Below are positions 26,771 to 34,626 of a DNA stretch of 64,000 nucleotides, piece after piece (positions within the stretch are counted from its first letter, which is position 1; every line of letters begins with the position of its first letter). Origin of the DNA: Gluconacetobacter diazotrophicus PA1 5 (GTDB lineage: Bacteria; Pseudomonadota; Alphaproteobacteria; Acetobacterales; Acetobacteraceae); the NCBI RefSeq assembly GCF_000021325.1, contig NC_011365.1, forward strand, positions 1,708,501 to 1,772,500. Reading direction: 5' to 3'. Made by a program: the position numbers and the translations under genes. The notes beneath the pieces were generated by a model. It worked only from the letters and a program-made list of their open reading frames with translations, ran no database searches and had not been told where the DNA came from.

Positions 26771-26785
26771 GCAAGAGGCGTACCA
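26771..26785 (-). promoter_or_regulatory. sigma-54 (-24/-12) promoter of fixABCX-modD
   Basis: The minus strand reads TGGTACGCCTCTTGC, with the invariant GG and GC elements at the right spacing (consensus TGGCACG-N4-TTGC, one deviation). Transcription should begin near 26759. Confidence 0.85.
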
Positions 26786-26878
26786 GCGAGGCCAAACGGG
26801 GCGAAAATTCCCTCAACCGTGAAAAATTCCCCGTCCGGCACCCGCTCTGGCCCCTGGTCCGACATCTCCGCGTCGGGT

Positions 26879-27202
26879 TCACGTCCCGTCCTGTGTCAAC
26901 TCCGACAGGCTGACGAACCCACCCGATGGCCGCACCGCGTCCCGGTGGACCTTGAAGACACGCTCGGCAATCGGGGTCGAACGCGTGAAATCGTCGTACG
27001 CGCGCTGCAATTGCGCGCGGCACTGGGCACGCGCCGCGTCCTCGTCCGGTTCCAGTTCCGCCTGGGACAGGTAGGTGCCCATGCGGCGCAGGATATGCAG
27101 GCGGGCGACATTGAGCACCTCGGCGTCGTACTTGACGCCCAGCGTGCGGAAAAAGTCCTCGGCGGCCGACAGGCCGCGCAGTTCGTCCAGAATGCCCATC
27201 AT
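26879..27202 (-). CDS. nifW: NifW, nitrogenase-protective protein
   Basis: A 107-residue protein. The family start LDELRGLSAAEDFFRTLGV and the ILRRMGTYL and YDDFTRSTP segments are typical of NifW (NifO). It helps maturation or oxygen protection of the MoFe protein by an unsettled mechanism. It is the last gene of the iscA-nifUSVW operon, 19 bases after nifV. Its 3' end hosts the NifA site of the next operon. Confidence 0.94.
   Translation of the reverse strand: MMGILDELRGLSAAEDFFRTLGVKYDAEVLNVARLHILRRMGTYLSQAELEPDEDAARAQCRAQLQRAYDDFTRSTPIAERVFKVHRDAVRPSGGFVSLSELTQDGT
26892..26907 (-). promoter_or_regulatory. NifA upstream activator site for fixABCX
   Basis: TGT-GTCAACTCCG-ACA is a perfect TGT-N10-ACA NifA site. 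It lies about 140 bases upstream of the predicted fixA start site, inside the 3' end of the nifW coding sequence. Confidence 0.8.
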
Positions 27203-27221
27203 TTCGTGGTTCCCCGATGTC

Positions 27222-28361
27222 TTATTTCGACACGCCTGCCATCAGGCCCGCATGCATTTCGGCCAGTTCGGCCAGCGCCACCGTGCGCTTGGCGGCGGAG
27301 GCACGCGCGCGCACGGCGGCAAGCGTGGCCGCGATGACGGTTTCGTCGGCATCCAGGCCCAGCGCCGCCAGCGCGTGCCGTACCGCGGCCCGGCCGGAAT
27401 GCTTGCCCAGCACGATTTCGCGCTGGCGGCCGAACTGCACGGGGTCCAGTGCCTCATACGTCGCGGCGTCACGCAGCAGGCCCGAGACATGGATGCCCGA
27501 TTCATGACGAAAGACCGCGTCGCCGACGATCGCCTTGTCGGGCGGGATATCACGCACGGCGGCGCGCGAGACCAGGGTGGCAAGCCCGGGCAGGCTGTCC
27601 AGCTTCACGCCCGCCGGACGGCCCAGCAGGCGATATACCCCCGCCACCACTTCCTCCAGCGGGGCGTTGCCCGCGCGTTCGCCCAGTCCCAGGACGGTGA
27701 CACTGGCGCACGCCGCGCCGGCCCGCACGGCGGCCAGCGTATTGGCCGTTGCCAGGCCCAGATCGTCATGGCCGTGAAATTCAAGCTGAAGCGGGCTGGA
27801 CTGGCAGAGATACCGCATGACCTCGTGCACGCCGAACGGGTCCATCACGCCCAGCGTATCGGCGAAGCGGAAGCGGAACGCCCCTGCCTCGGCGATCACG
27901 CCCAGCAGATCGACCAGATAGGCCGGATCGGCCCGGCTGGCGTCCTCGCCCCCCACCGACACCGCCAGGCCGTAATCCCTGGCGCGGGAGACGACGTCGC
28001 GCGCCATGTCCAGCGTGCGACGCGGCGACATGCGGTATTTCGCCTGGATCTGCCGGACCGAGGTCGAAACGGACAGGTGCACGCTGCCCAGCCCCGTCCG
28101 CCGCGCCGCGTGCACGTCTTCGTCGCGCATGCGACACCAGGGGATGACGCGGGCGCGTTCCACCTCGTCGCCGATCGCCGCGATCATGGCGATCTCGGCA
28201 TCCCCCATGGCCGGAACGCCGGCCTCGATCTCATCCACGCCGGCCGCGTCGAGGGCGCCGGCGATGGCCAGCTTTTCCCACGCGGTAAAGGCCACCCCCG
28301 GCGCCTGCTCTCCATCGCGCAGGGTGGTGTCGCTGATCAGCAGACGCGCGTTTTCCGACAT
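27222..28361 (-). CDS. nifV: NifV homocitrate synthase
   Basis: A 379-residue enzyme that condenses acetyl-CoA with 2-oxoglutarate to make homocitrate, the organic ligand of FeMo-cofactor. The catalytic and metal-binding signature ISDTTLRDGEQAPGV is at the N-terminus, and the metal-binding HGHDDLGLATANT (divalent-metal His pair) is central. The length is normal for nif-specific homocitrate synthases. It lies 47 bases downstream of nifS. Confidence 0.96.
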   Translation of the reverse strand: MSENARLLISDTTLRDGEQAPGVAFTAWEKLAIAGALDAAGVDEIEAGVPAMGDAEIAMIAAIGDEVERARVIPWCRMRDEDVHAARRTGLGSVHLSVSTSVRQIQAKYRMSPRRTLDMARDVVSRARDYGLAVSVGGEDASRADPAYLVDLLGVIAEAGAFRFRFADTLGVMDPFGVHEVMRYLCQSSPLQLEFHGHDDLGLATANTLAAVRAGAACASVTVLGLGERAGNAPLEEVVAGVYRLLGRPAGVKLDSLPGLATLVSRAAVRDIPPDKAIVGDAVFRHESGIHVSGLLRDAATYEALDPVQFGRQREIVLGKHSGRAAVRHALAALGLDADETVIAATLAAVRARASAAKRTVALAELAEMHAGLMAGVSK

Positions 28362-28408
28362 CGCACAGCCTCCATACCGCCGGGCTTCATCAGGCCCGGC
28401 GCATCGCC

Positions 28409-29611
28409 CTAGGCATAAGTCGGTGCAAAGCCGGATTTCGCGGCGGCCGCGCCATCCCAGAAGGGGGACATTTCACGCAGTTTGGCGATGATGCCCGGCA
28501 TGACGTCCAGAACGCGATCGACATCCGCGTCCGTATTTTCGCGCGAAAACGAAAAGCGGATCGCACCGTGTGCCGCGGTATAGGGCACGTGCATCGCGCG
28601 AAGGACATGCGACGGCTCCAGCGAGCCCGACGTGCAGGCCGATCCCGAGGACGCCGCGATCCCGGCCTTGTTCATCAGCAGCAGGATGGCTTCGCCCTCG
28701 ATGAACTCGAACGCGACATTCGCCGTATTCGGCAGGCGGTTTTCCGTATCCCCCGTGACCCAGGCGTTGCCGATCCGCTCCAGCAGCCCCTGTTCCAGAC
28801 GGTCCCGCAGGGCGCGCACGCGGGTATTTTCCTCGTCGATGTGATGGCGGGCCAGTTCGGCCGCCACGCCCAGGCCGATGATGCCCGGTACGTTTTCGGT
28901 GCCCGCGCGCCGGCCGCGTTCCTGATGGCCGCCCCGAATCAGCGGACGCAGGCGTACGCCCCGACGCACATACAGCGCGCCAATCCCCTTGGGCGCATGC
29001 AGCTTGTGCCCCGAGAGCGACAGCATGTCGATTTCCGAATGCCGCAGGTTCATGGGGATCTTGCCCACCGCCTGCACTGCGTCGGTATGAAACAGCGCCC
29101 CGGCCTCATGCGCCACGGCCGCCAGCGTTTCGACCGGGAAGATCGTCCCGGTCTCGTTATTGGCCCACATGATCGAGGCGATCGCGGTGCGCGGCGACAG
29201 GGCACGGCGATAGGCATCGATGTCCAGCCGGCCGCGCGCATCGACGCCGATATAATGCACCCTGGTCCCGCGCGTCTTCTCCAGCCAGGCGCACAGCGCC
29301 AGCACGGCGGGATGCTCGACCGCGCTGGTCACGATTTCGTTGCGCCCGGCCTGGGTCTCCAGCGCCGAGAGGATGGCGGTGTTGTCGGATTCCGTGCCGC
29401 CGGCCGTATAGACGATCTCATGATCGAATTCCGCGCCCAGCAGGGCCTGCAGTTGCCGCCGCGCCGTGTGCAGGGCACCCCCGACCTCGGCGCCGAACGC
29501 ATGCATGGACGATGCGTTGCCGAACTGCTCGGTAAAGAACGGCAGCATGGCGGACACGGCCGCCGGGTCGACGCGGGTCGTCGCGTTGTTGTCCAGATAA
29601 ACCGCGTTCAT
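28409..29611 (-). CDS. nifS: NifS cysteine desulfurase
   Basis: A 400-residue PLP enzyme that delivers sulfur from cysteine to NifU. The N-terminus has YLDNNATTRVDP, the PLP lysine is in LSGHKLHAPKGIGALY, and the active-site cysteine is in SSGSACTSGSLEPSHVL on the flexible loop of class I NifS/IscS. The ATG at 29611 is used; the frame is open to 29653 without support. nifU ends 13 bases upstream. Confidence 0.97.
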   Translation of the reverse strand: MNAVYLDNNATTRVDPAAVSAMLPFFTEQFGNASSMHAFGAEVGGALHTARRQLQALLGAEFDHEIVYTAGGTESDNTAILSALETQAGRNEIVTSAVEHPAVLALCAWLEKTRGTRVHYIGVDARGRLDIDAYRRALSPRTAIASIMWANNETGTIFPVETLAAVAHEAGALFHTDAVQAVGKIPMNLRHSEIDMLSLSGHKLHAPKGIGALYVRRGVRLRPLIRGGHQERGRRAGTENVPGIIGLGVAAELARHHIDEENTRVRALRDRLEQGLLERIGNAWVTGDTENRLPNTANVAFEFIEGEAILLLMNKAGIAASSGSACTSGSLEPSHVLRAMHVPYTAAHGAIRFSFSRENTDADVDRVLDVMPGIIAKLREMSPFWDGAAAAKSGFAPTYA

Positions 29612-29624
29612 GTCGCGCTCTCCT

Positions 29625-30554
29625 TCACTGCCCGGCCTGCACCGGAATGACACGCACCGGCGTGCCCAGCCGTTCGGCGATACGTCCCTGGATGCCCTGC
29701 ACCGTCACGGCGGCCAGCTGGCAATTCACGCAGGCCCCGGTCAGCCGGACCATCACGCGGTTGTCCTCGACATCGACCAGTTCGCAGTCGCCGCCGTCGT
29801 TGCGCAGCGCCGGGCGAAGCTCCTCCAGCACCTCTTCGATGGCGCGGATCTTCTGCACGGTGGTCATCTTGCCGCCCGTACGCGCCGGGGGTGCGACCGG
29901 TGACGTCTTCTGCGCGCGACCCCGGACGGGCGCGGCACCGCCGGGCACGAAAGCCTGCACCGGGTCCAGCAGGCCCTCGGCCACCATCGCCGCATTGGTG
30001 CGTTCCAGCACGCCCTCCACGCCTTCGACGCAGGTGCCGCAACTGCCGGTCGCCTTGGTGAACTGGGCGACCTGCTCCATGCTGGTCAGGCCGTTATTGC
30101 GGATCGCGCGTTCGACCATGCCCTCGTCGACGCCGAAGCACCTGCACAGCAGCGCGCCGTCCTCGTGATCGTCTTCCCAGACTTCGCCGCGATAGTTCGC
30201 GACCGCCGCGCGCAGGGCCTCGTACCCCATGACGGAACAGTGCATCTTTTCCGGGGGCAGGCCGCCCAGGAAATCGGCGATGTCCTGGTTGCTGATTTCC
30301 AGCGCCTGGTCCAGCGTCTTGCCGATGATGATCTCGGTCAGGGCGGAGGACGAAGCAATGGCCGACCCGCAGCCGAAGGTCTGGAACCGGGCCTCGGTAA
30401 TCCGTTCATCCTGCGGATCGACCTTGATCATCAGCTTCAGCGCATCCCCGCAGGCGATCGCGCCGACCTCGCCCACGCCGGAGGCGTCTTCCATCACGCC
30501 GGCGTTCTTGGGATTGAAGAAGTAGTCCTTTACCTTATCGGAATATTCCCACAT
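29625..30554 (-). CDS. nifU: NifU Fe-S cluster scaffold
   Basis: A 309-residue three-domain scaffold. The N-terminal IscU-like domain has its three cluster cysteines (AIACGD, TFGCGSA, KMHCSV). The central domain binds a permanent 2Fe-2S cluster with LCRCFG and SCGTCVEGV. The C-terminal Nfu domain carries CVNCQLA. The linker between the last two domains (about 205-235) is Ala/Pro-rich. It builds 4Fe-4S clusters with sulfur from NifS for NifH and NifB. Confidence 0.97.
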   Translation of the reverse strand: MWEYSDKVKDYFFNPKNAGVMEDASGVGEVGAIACGDALKLMIKVDPQDERITEARFQTFGCGSAIASSSALTEIIIGKTLDQALEISNQDIADFLGGLPPEKMHCSVMGYEALRAAVANYRGEVWEDDHEDGALLCRCFGVDEGMVERAIRNNGLTSMEQVAQFTKATGSCGTCVEGVEGVLERTNAAMVAEGLLDPVQAFVPGGAAPVRGRAQKTSPVAPPARTGGKMTTVQKIRAIEEVLEELRPALRNDGGDCELVDVEDNRVMVRLTGACVNCQLAAVTVQGIQGRIAERLGTPVRVIPVQAGQ

Positions 30555-30595
30555 CTGTATTTCCCTCCGTCAACGCCCGGCCCTGCCGCGACAGT

Positions 30596-30916
30596 TCAGT
30601 TAAAGGACTTTCCGCAGGAACATTTCGATGCCGCATTCGGATTGTCGAACGAGAAGCCCGACTGTTCCAGCGTCACCACGAAATCGACCTTGGTGCCCTG
30701 CAGATGTGGCCCGCTTTCGGCATCGACGAAGACCTTGACGCCGTCGATGTCAACCACGACGTCCGAGGGTTCGGGCGCCGCGACCAGGCCCATCATGTAT
30801 TTGAAACCCGAGCATCCACCGGATTCGACCATGATCCGGATTCCCTCGACCGGGGTCGCTGCACCGGCGATGGCCGCGCGTACCGCCTCACACGCGCTGG
30901 GGGTCATCTCAATCAT
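30596..30916 (-). CDS. iscA: IscA/NifIscA-type Fe-S carrier
   Basis: A 106-residue A-type carrier protein. The three conserved cysteines appear in ESGGCSGFKY and the C-terminal SKCSCGKSF. It may take clusters from NifU to nitrogenase targets; its role is partly redundant in other diazotrophs. The ATG at 30916 follows AGGAG. It is the first gene of the iscA-nifUSVW operon, with a sigma-54 promoter 44 bases upstream. Confidence 0.95.
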   Translation of the reverse strand: MIEMTPSACEAVRAAIAGAATPVEGIRIMVESGGCSGFKYMMGLVAAPEPSDVVVDIDGVKVFVDAESGPHLQGTKVDFVVTLEQSGFSFDNPNAASKCSCGKSFN

Positions 30917-30959
30917 CGTGAACTCCTTTTCCCGCGAATGTCTTCCGCACGGAAACCAC

Positions 30960-30974
30960 GCAATCCGCGTGCCA
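30960..30974 (-). promoter_or_regulatory. sigma-54 promoter of iscA-nifUSVW
   Basis: The minus strand reads TGGCACGCGGATTGC, a perfect match to the -24/-12 consensus TGGCACG-N4-TTGC. The predicted start site is near 30948. Confidence 0.92.
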
Positions 30975-31015
30975 CGACAAAAGAGAAGGCCGAGGTTATT
31001 TTCCGGGGGCTGTCC

Positions 31016-31048
31016 TGTCCGATTTGCAACGTTGTCGGATTCCCGACG
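31016..31048. promoter_or_regulatory. two tandem near-consensus NifA sites upstream of iscA
   Basis: TGT-CCGATTTGCA-ACG (31016-31031) and TGT-CGGATTCCCG-ACG (31033-31048) each match TGT-N4-T-N5-ACA except for the last base. They are 17 bases apart and centred about 75 and 90 bases upstream of the predicted start. No perfect site is visible between iscA and nifQ. Confidence 0.5.
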
Positions 31049-31083
31049 TGTCGGCATGGGGCGGACATGAAATCGCGGGCACG

Positions 31084-31111
31084 AAAAATCCCGGCGCGCA
31101 GGCGCCGGGAT
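31084..31111 (-). terminator. rho-independent terminator of the nifHDK...nifQ transcript
   Basis: ATCCCGGCGC (31088-31097) and GCGCCGGGAT (31102-31111) form a perfect ten-base-pair stem with a GCAG loop. On the minus strand it is followed directly by TTTTT. It lies 31 bases past the nifQ stop. Confidence 0.92.
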
Positions 31112-31141
31112 CCTTATCGGCCAGCGGCAGGAAGAGACCGG

Positions 31142-31759
31142 TCAGGCGGCGGGACGCCCGGCGGCCGTGCGCGCCAGAAGGCTTTCACCGTCCTCGGCCC
31201 CGAAACAGGCGTCGAAATCGTCACATTCGTCGCAGACCGGGGTCGAGCACAGGCGATAGCCCTCGTCCCGGCAGATCAGGCGGAAAAAGAACTTCTTCCA
31301 CTTCATGTCGCCGGTGTTGCGGCGGGCCAGGGGTTCGAAATGCCGTTCCAGCATCCATGACAGTTCGCGCCGGTGACGAAGCCCCAGATCCTGCCACAGG
31401 TGATGCGGTTCCATGGCCCGGCGCGCGACCATGGCGGCAAGCCCGTATTCCCACTCCGAGCCTTCCGACGTTCCCCGGCGCAGCAGGTCGCGCAGGATGG
31501 ATTCGTTTTCATCGGGGACCGGCGCCGGCAGGTCCGCCATCGTCTGAAAACGCGACAGCGCGCCCGGAAGCATCGCCCCCACCAGCGCGACGAGGTCCTG
31601 CCCCCCCAGGCCCACCAGGCCCGGCAGGGGCAGGCCGCGTTCACGCGACTGAATCAGCGCGATCGCAAGGATGGAGGCCAGGACGTGGACATCGAAACGA
31701 TCGCATTCCGTACCCGTGCCCTGGGCCACCAGCCAGGCGTGAAGGTCCTCGGCCCGCAT
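31142..31759 (-). CDS. nifQ: NifQ molybdenum-delivery protein
   Basis: A 205-residue protein with the C-terminal NifQ cysteine signature (C-x4-C-x2-C-x5-C in CSTPVCDECDDFDAC), which binds a Mo-Fe-S cluster used to load molybdenum onto NifEN/NifH during FeMo-co synthesis. MKWKKFFFRLICR just before it is typical. It is the last gene of the long nifH operon and is followed by a strong terminator. GGAGG precedes the ATG. Confidence 0.95.
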   Translation of the reverse strand: MRAEDLHAWLVAQGTGTECDRFDVHVLASILAIALIQSRERGLPLPGLVGLGGQDLVALVGAMLPGALSRFQTMADLPAPVPDENESILRDLLRRGTSEGSEWEYGLAAMVARRAMEPHHLWQDLGLRHRRELSWMLERHFEPLARRNTGDMKWKKFFFRLICRDEGYRLCSTPVCDECDDFDACFGAEDGESLLARTAAGRPAA

Positions 31760-31777
31760 CGTCGCCTCCCTGTCTGT

Positions 31778-32062
31778 TCAGCCCGCGCCGTGCGCCTGGC
31801 AGTTGGTGGGGCAGACCCGCGCGCAGGCACCGCAGCCGATACACGCCCCCGCGTCGACCAGGGCCATCACCCGACGTTCCACGTCGTCATCGCCGTCGTC
31901 ATCGTCGTCGACCAGTTCCCCTTCGTCGGTCAGGCCGCGCAGGGTCATGACGCCCCGGCCGCAGACCTTGAAGCACCGGCCGCAGCCGATGCACAGCGCC
32001 GGATCGATCGCGAGCAGGTATTCCGGCTGCCACGGCCGGCCGTCGCGTGTGACACTTCCCAT
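31778..32062 (-). CDS. fdxB: FdxB, nif-specific ferredoxin III
   Basis: A 94-residue protein with two 4Fe-4S motifs (CIGCGRCFKVCG and CIGCGACARVCP). Between them is the acidic insertion (about residues 50-60, mostly Asp) characteristic of nif-associated ferredoxin III. It probably donates electrons for FeMo-co synthesis or to nitrogenase. It lies between the CCE_0567-type gene and nifQ, with spacers of 4 and 18 bases. Confidence 0.93.
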   Translation of the reverse strand: MGSVTRDGRPWQPEYLLAIDPALCIGCGRCFKVCGRGVMTLRGLTDEGELVDDDDDGDDDVERRVMALVDAGACIGCGACARVCPTNCQAHGAG

Positions 32063-32066
32063 CTCT

Positions 32067-32276
32067 CTATTCCTTCGTCGCGTCTTCGATCGCGGCCAGC
32101 GCCGCGCGTTTTTCGGTCAGTTCGGCAAAGGCCCGATGCGCCTGCGCGGCGATGTCGGGAATCGCCTGCCAGTTGACGGGCAGGTCCTCGGACAGATCGT
32201 GCAGATCCATCTTCGCCTTGGTGGCCCGGGCGGACAGCTTCTTCAGTTCCGCCTTCAGTTCCGCGATATCCGTCAT
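32067..32276 (-). CDS. CCE_0567-family small coiled-coil metalloprotein (DUF683)
   Basis: A 69-residue helical protein with heptad-like spacing (TDIAELKAELKKLSARATKAKMD) and a central LPVNWQAIPDIA. This family is found beside nifX/DUF269 in many diazotrophs and was reported to bind metal in a cyanobacterium; its role in nitrogen fixation is not known. The ATG at 32276 follows GGAGGG. It overlaps no neighbour and is ten bases after the NifX-associated gene. Confidence 0.85.
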   Translation of the reverse strand: MTDIAELKAELKKLSARATKAKMDLHDLSEDLPVNWQAIPDIAAQAHRAFAELTEKRAALAAIEDATKE

Positions 32277-32287
32277 GGTGCCCTCCG

Positions 32288-32749
32288 TCACGCCCGGGCC
32301 ACTTCGGGAAACCGGTTGATTTCGGCCACCGCCGCATTCACGGCCTTCGCCCCTTCCGCCGCCAGGGCGGACAGGCTGTCGAAACCGAAGCGATGCACGT
32401 CGCGCAGGGTCTTCATGAAGACGACCAGCCGCCCGGTCGTCAGGATGACGCGACCGAATCCCTCATGGCTCATCTTCATCATCGGCGAGGCGATCAGCCC
32501 CGTCTCCTGCTCGATGGCGAGGCCGACGGCCTGGAAGAACGTCTCGACCCGCGCCAGCGTGTCGGGATCGGGGTCGCTGATCATCGGCATGGTCCGCCGC
32601 TCCTCCTTGCTGACGATATAATCGTCAAGGAGCATTTCATTCGTCTTGCGTTCCCAGGCCCCGTACATGTCCTCGGCACGGATCCGCCCGACCAGCGCCT
32701 TCATGAACGAGGTCGCCATCGGATCGTCAATCACACCGGCTTGCGACAT
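32288..32749 (-). CDS. NifX-associated protein (DUF269)
   Basis: A 153-residue protein of the DUF269 family, which always accompanies nifX. Recognisable stretches are SFMKALVGRIRAEDMYGAWERK and GRVILTTGRLVVFMKTLRDVHRFGF. It is presumed to act in FeMo-co assembly or storage together with NifX; no enzymatic motif is visible. The start lies two bases after the nifX stop. Confidence 0.92.
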   Translation of the reverse strand: MSQAGVIDDPMATSFMKALVGRIRAEDMYGAWERKTNEMLLDDYIVSKEERRTMPMISDPDPDTLARVETFFQAVGLAIEQETGLIASPMMKMSHEGFGRVILTTGRLVVFMKTLRDVHRFGFDSLSALAAEGAKAVNAAVAEINRFPEVARA

Positions 32750-32751
32750 CG

Positions 32752-33246
32752 TCAGTCCTCCTCATCCAGAAAATCCATCGAACGGGGTACGGCCGCCCCC
32801 ATCACCTTGCGCAGCCAGGGCGGCGGGTTGCCCTTCATCATCGTCTGGACGCGTTCGATCACCGACGCGATGCTCTGCGGCGCGGGCAGCTTGACCGGGT
32901 GGATATGCGCGCCGACCACCTTCGCCGCCGCCGGACCGCCAATGGCCAGGACGAACAGCAGGTTGCATCCCGCCAGGGCATCGACCTTGGGGCCGATCCT
33001 GTCGTCGACGTCCACCTTGTGCGCGCCGGATTCGTCCGAGACGTCGTCGAACCCCACCGCCTCGACAAAATGGGCATCGTCCGGCGTCACGTCCCAGACC
33101 GCGAAGCGTCGGGCGGACCCGAAATGCGCGTTCAGCGCCTTCATGTCCTGGGTCGCGATCGCGATCCGCAGGCGCGGCACGACACCGGCGGCGGCACCGT
33201 CCCCGCCGGCTTCCGGTTCAATGAGCTGCAAGCGACGCGCTGTCAT
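32752..33246 (-). CDS. nifX: NifX, FeMo-co precursor carrier
   Basis: A 164-residue NifX/NafY-type protein. The core resembles the C-terminal domain of NifB: RIAIATQDMKALNAHFGSARRFAVWDV, and later LLFVLAIGGPAAAKVV. It binds NifB-co and passes cofactor precursors to NifEN. The 5' end overlaps the nifN 3' end by 29 bases, with AGGAG placed inside nifN, so translation is likely coupled. It has an N-terminal extension of about 25 residues before the core. Confidence 0.95.
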   Translation of the reverse strand: MTARRLQLIEPEAGGDGAAAGVVPRLRIAIATQDMKALNAHFGSARRFAVWDVTPDDAHFVEAVGFDDVSDESGAHKVDVDDRIGPKVDALAGCNLLFVLAIGGPAAAKVVGAHIHPVKLPAPQSIASVIERVQTMMKGNPPPWLRKVMGAAVPRSMDFLDEED

Positions 33247-34615
33247 GCACTATCTCCTCGATCGTATGGGCGGACGGCACGTGGCCGAAATCGTCCGGCG
33301 TGTGCTCATGCATCTGGCCCAGGAACAGGTTGGCGACGCGGAAGATCAGGTCGCGCGTGCCGCGATATCCGATGGTCTGCGCGTGCGCGGTGCCCAGACG
33401 ATCGAAAATGGGAAAGCCCACGCGCATCAGCGGAATGCCCAGGCGGTCGGCGGACTGACGGCCGTGACTGTGGGTGACCAGCAGATCGGCGCCCCCCGCC
33501 GCGTGGACCGCGTCTTCAAGATCCGTCAGGTCGCCCACGATGACGCTGTCCGCGGGAATGGAGTCCAGGTTCGGCGCATTGGACGTCGAGGCGACCGCGG
33601 CGACGATCCGTGCGCCCATTCCGGCAAAGAAGGCCGACAGGCCATACAGAAGATCGGGATCGGCGGCGATCGCGATGCGCTTGCCGCCGAAATGGAAATG
33701 ACCGTCCAGCATCGCGTCCAGCAACTGGCTGCGCTGGCGGCGATAGCGCCCCGGCACCGCCCGGCCCGACAGGCGCGACAGCAGCGCCATCAGCCGGTCG
33801 TTGGCCGCAAGTCCCGTCAGGGTGGGAAACAGCGTGACCGGCACGCCGGTTACGCTGCCCAGCAGGTCGGCCGGCGCGCGCATATGCTCGCCGATGGCGA
33901 TGGTGTGCACCGCGCGCGCCATCTGCGCCACTTCTTCCATCCGCGCGCCGCCCTGCGTGGTCGGGCACCAGTTCTCGGCCACATGACCGTCCAGCGATCC
34001 GGACAGGTCCGGCAGGATCACGGGATACAGGCCGAAGCTTTCGATCAGGTCCCGCAGCGCCTCGATGTCGGCCGGGGTCTGGTGCACGCCCGGCAGGACG
34101 TTGACCTGCTGGAACGACGTCACCGTCGGCGACCACGGGGCCACGACCGATTCGATGATCGCGCTGACGGCGGCCGCCCAGCCGTCCTCCAGCGCGCCGG
34201 CATAATCCGGGGTCGAGGCGAAGACGATCCGTGTATCCGCCAGTTCGGGCTGCCGCTGGAGGATCAGCTTCAGGTCGCCGGCATAATCCTCTCCCCTGGT
34301 CTCGACCAGTGCGGTCGAGGCGATGCCGATGAAGCGCGGCTTCATCCGCCGCTGCAAATTCAGCAGTGCCTCTTCCAAATTGCCCGCGGCCCCCAGGATG
34401 GTCGCGACCTCGTCCATCGCCGTGGTCTGCAGCGGGATCGCTTCCTTGTAATGGCGCACGGTCAGGACCAGCGCGAAGGACGTGCAGCCCTGCGAGCCAT
34501 GGAACAGCGGCACCGCGCCGTCGATACCCAGATAGGCCAGCGCCGCGCCCAGCGGCGTCGAGGATTTCAGCGGATTGACGGACGCCGCCTTGCGCGGCTT
34601 CACGATGGTGGCCAC
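33218..34615 (-). CDS. nifN: NifN, FeMo-co scaffold subunit
   Basis: A 465-residue homologue of NifK. The N-terminus carries NPLKSSTPLGAALAYLGI and the PLFHGSQGCTSFA stretch with the conserved cysteine. The middle contains DLSGSLDGH, and THSHGRQSADRLGIP is near the C-terminus. With NifE it forms the scaffold on which NifB-co is matured to FeMo-co. It follows nifE by 11 bases and overlaps nifX. Confidence 0.97.
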   Translation of the reverse strand: MATIVKPRKAASVNPLKSSTPLGAALAYLGIDGAVPLFHGSQGCTSFALVLTVRHYKEAIPLQTTAMDEVATILGAAGNLEEALLNLQRRMKPRFIGIASTALVETRGEDYAGDLKLILQRQPELADTRIVFASTPDYAGALEDGWAAAVSAIIESVVAPWSPTVTSFQQVNVLPGVHQTPADIEALRDLIESFGLYPVILPDLSGSLDGHVAENWCPTTQGGARMEEVAQMARAVHTIAIGEHMRAPADLLGSVTGVPVTLFPTLTGLAANDRLMALLSRLSGRAVPGRYRRQRSQLLDAMLDGHFHFGGKRIAIAADPDLLYGLSAFFAGMGARIVAAVASTSNAPNLDSIPADSVIVGDLTDLEDAVHAAGGADLLVTHSHGRQSADRLGIPLMRVGFPIFDRLGTAHAQTIGYRGTRDLIFRVANLFLGQMHEHTPDDFGHVPSAHTIEEIVHDSASLAAH

Positions 34616-34626
34616 GGACGAACTCC

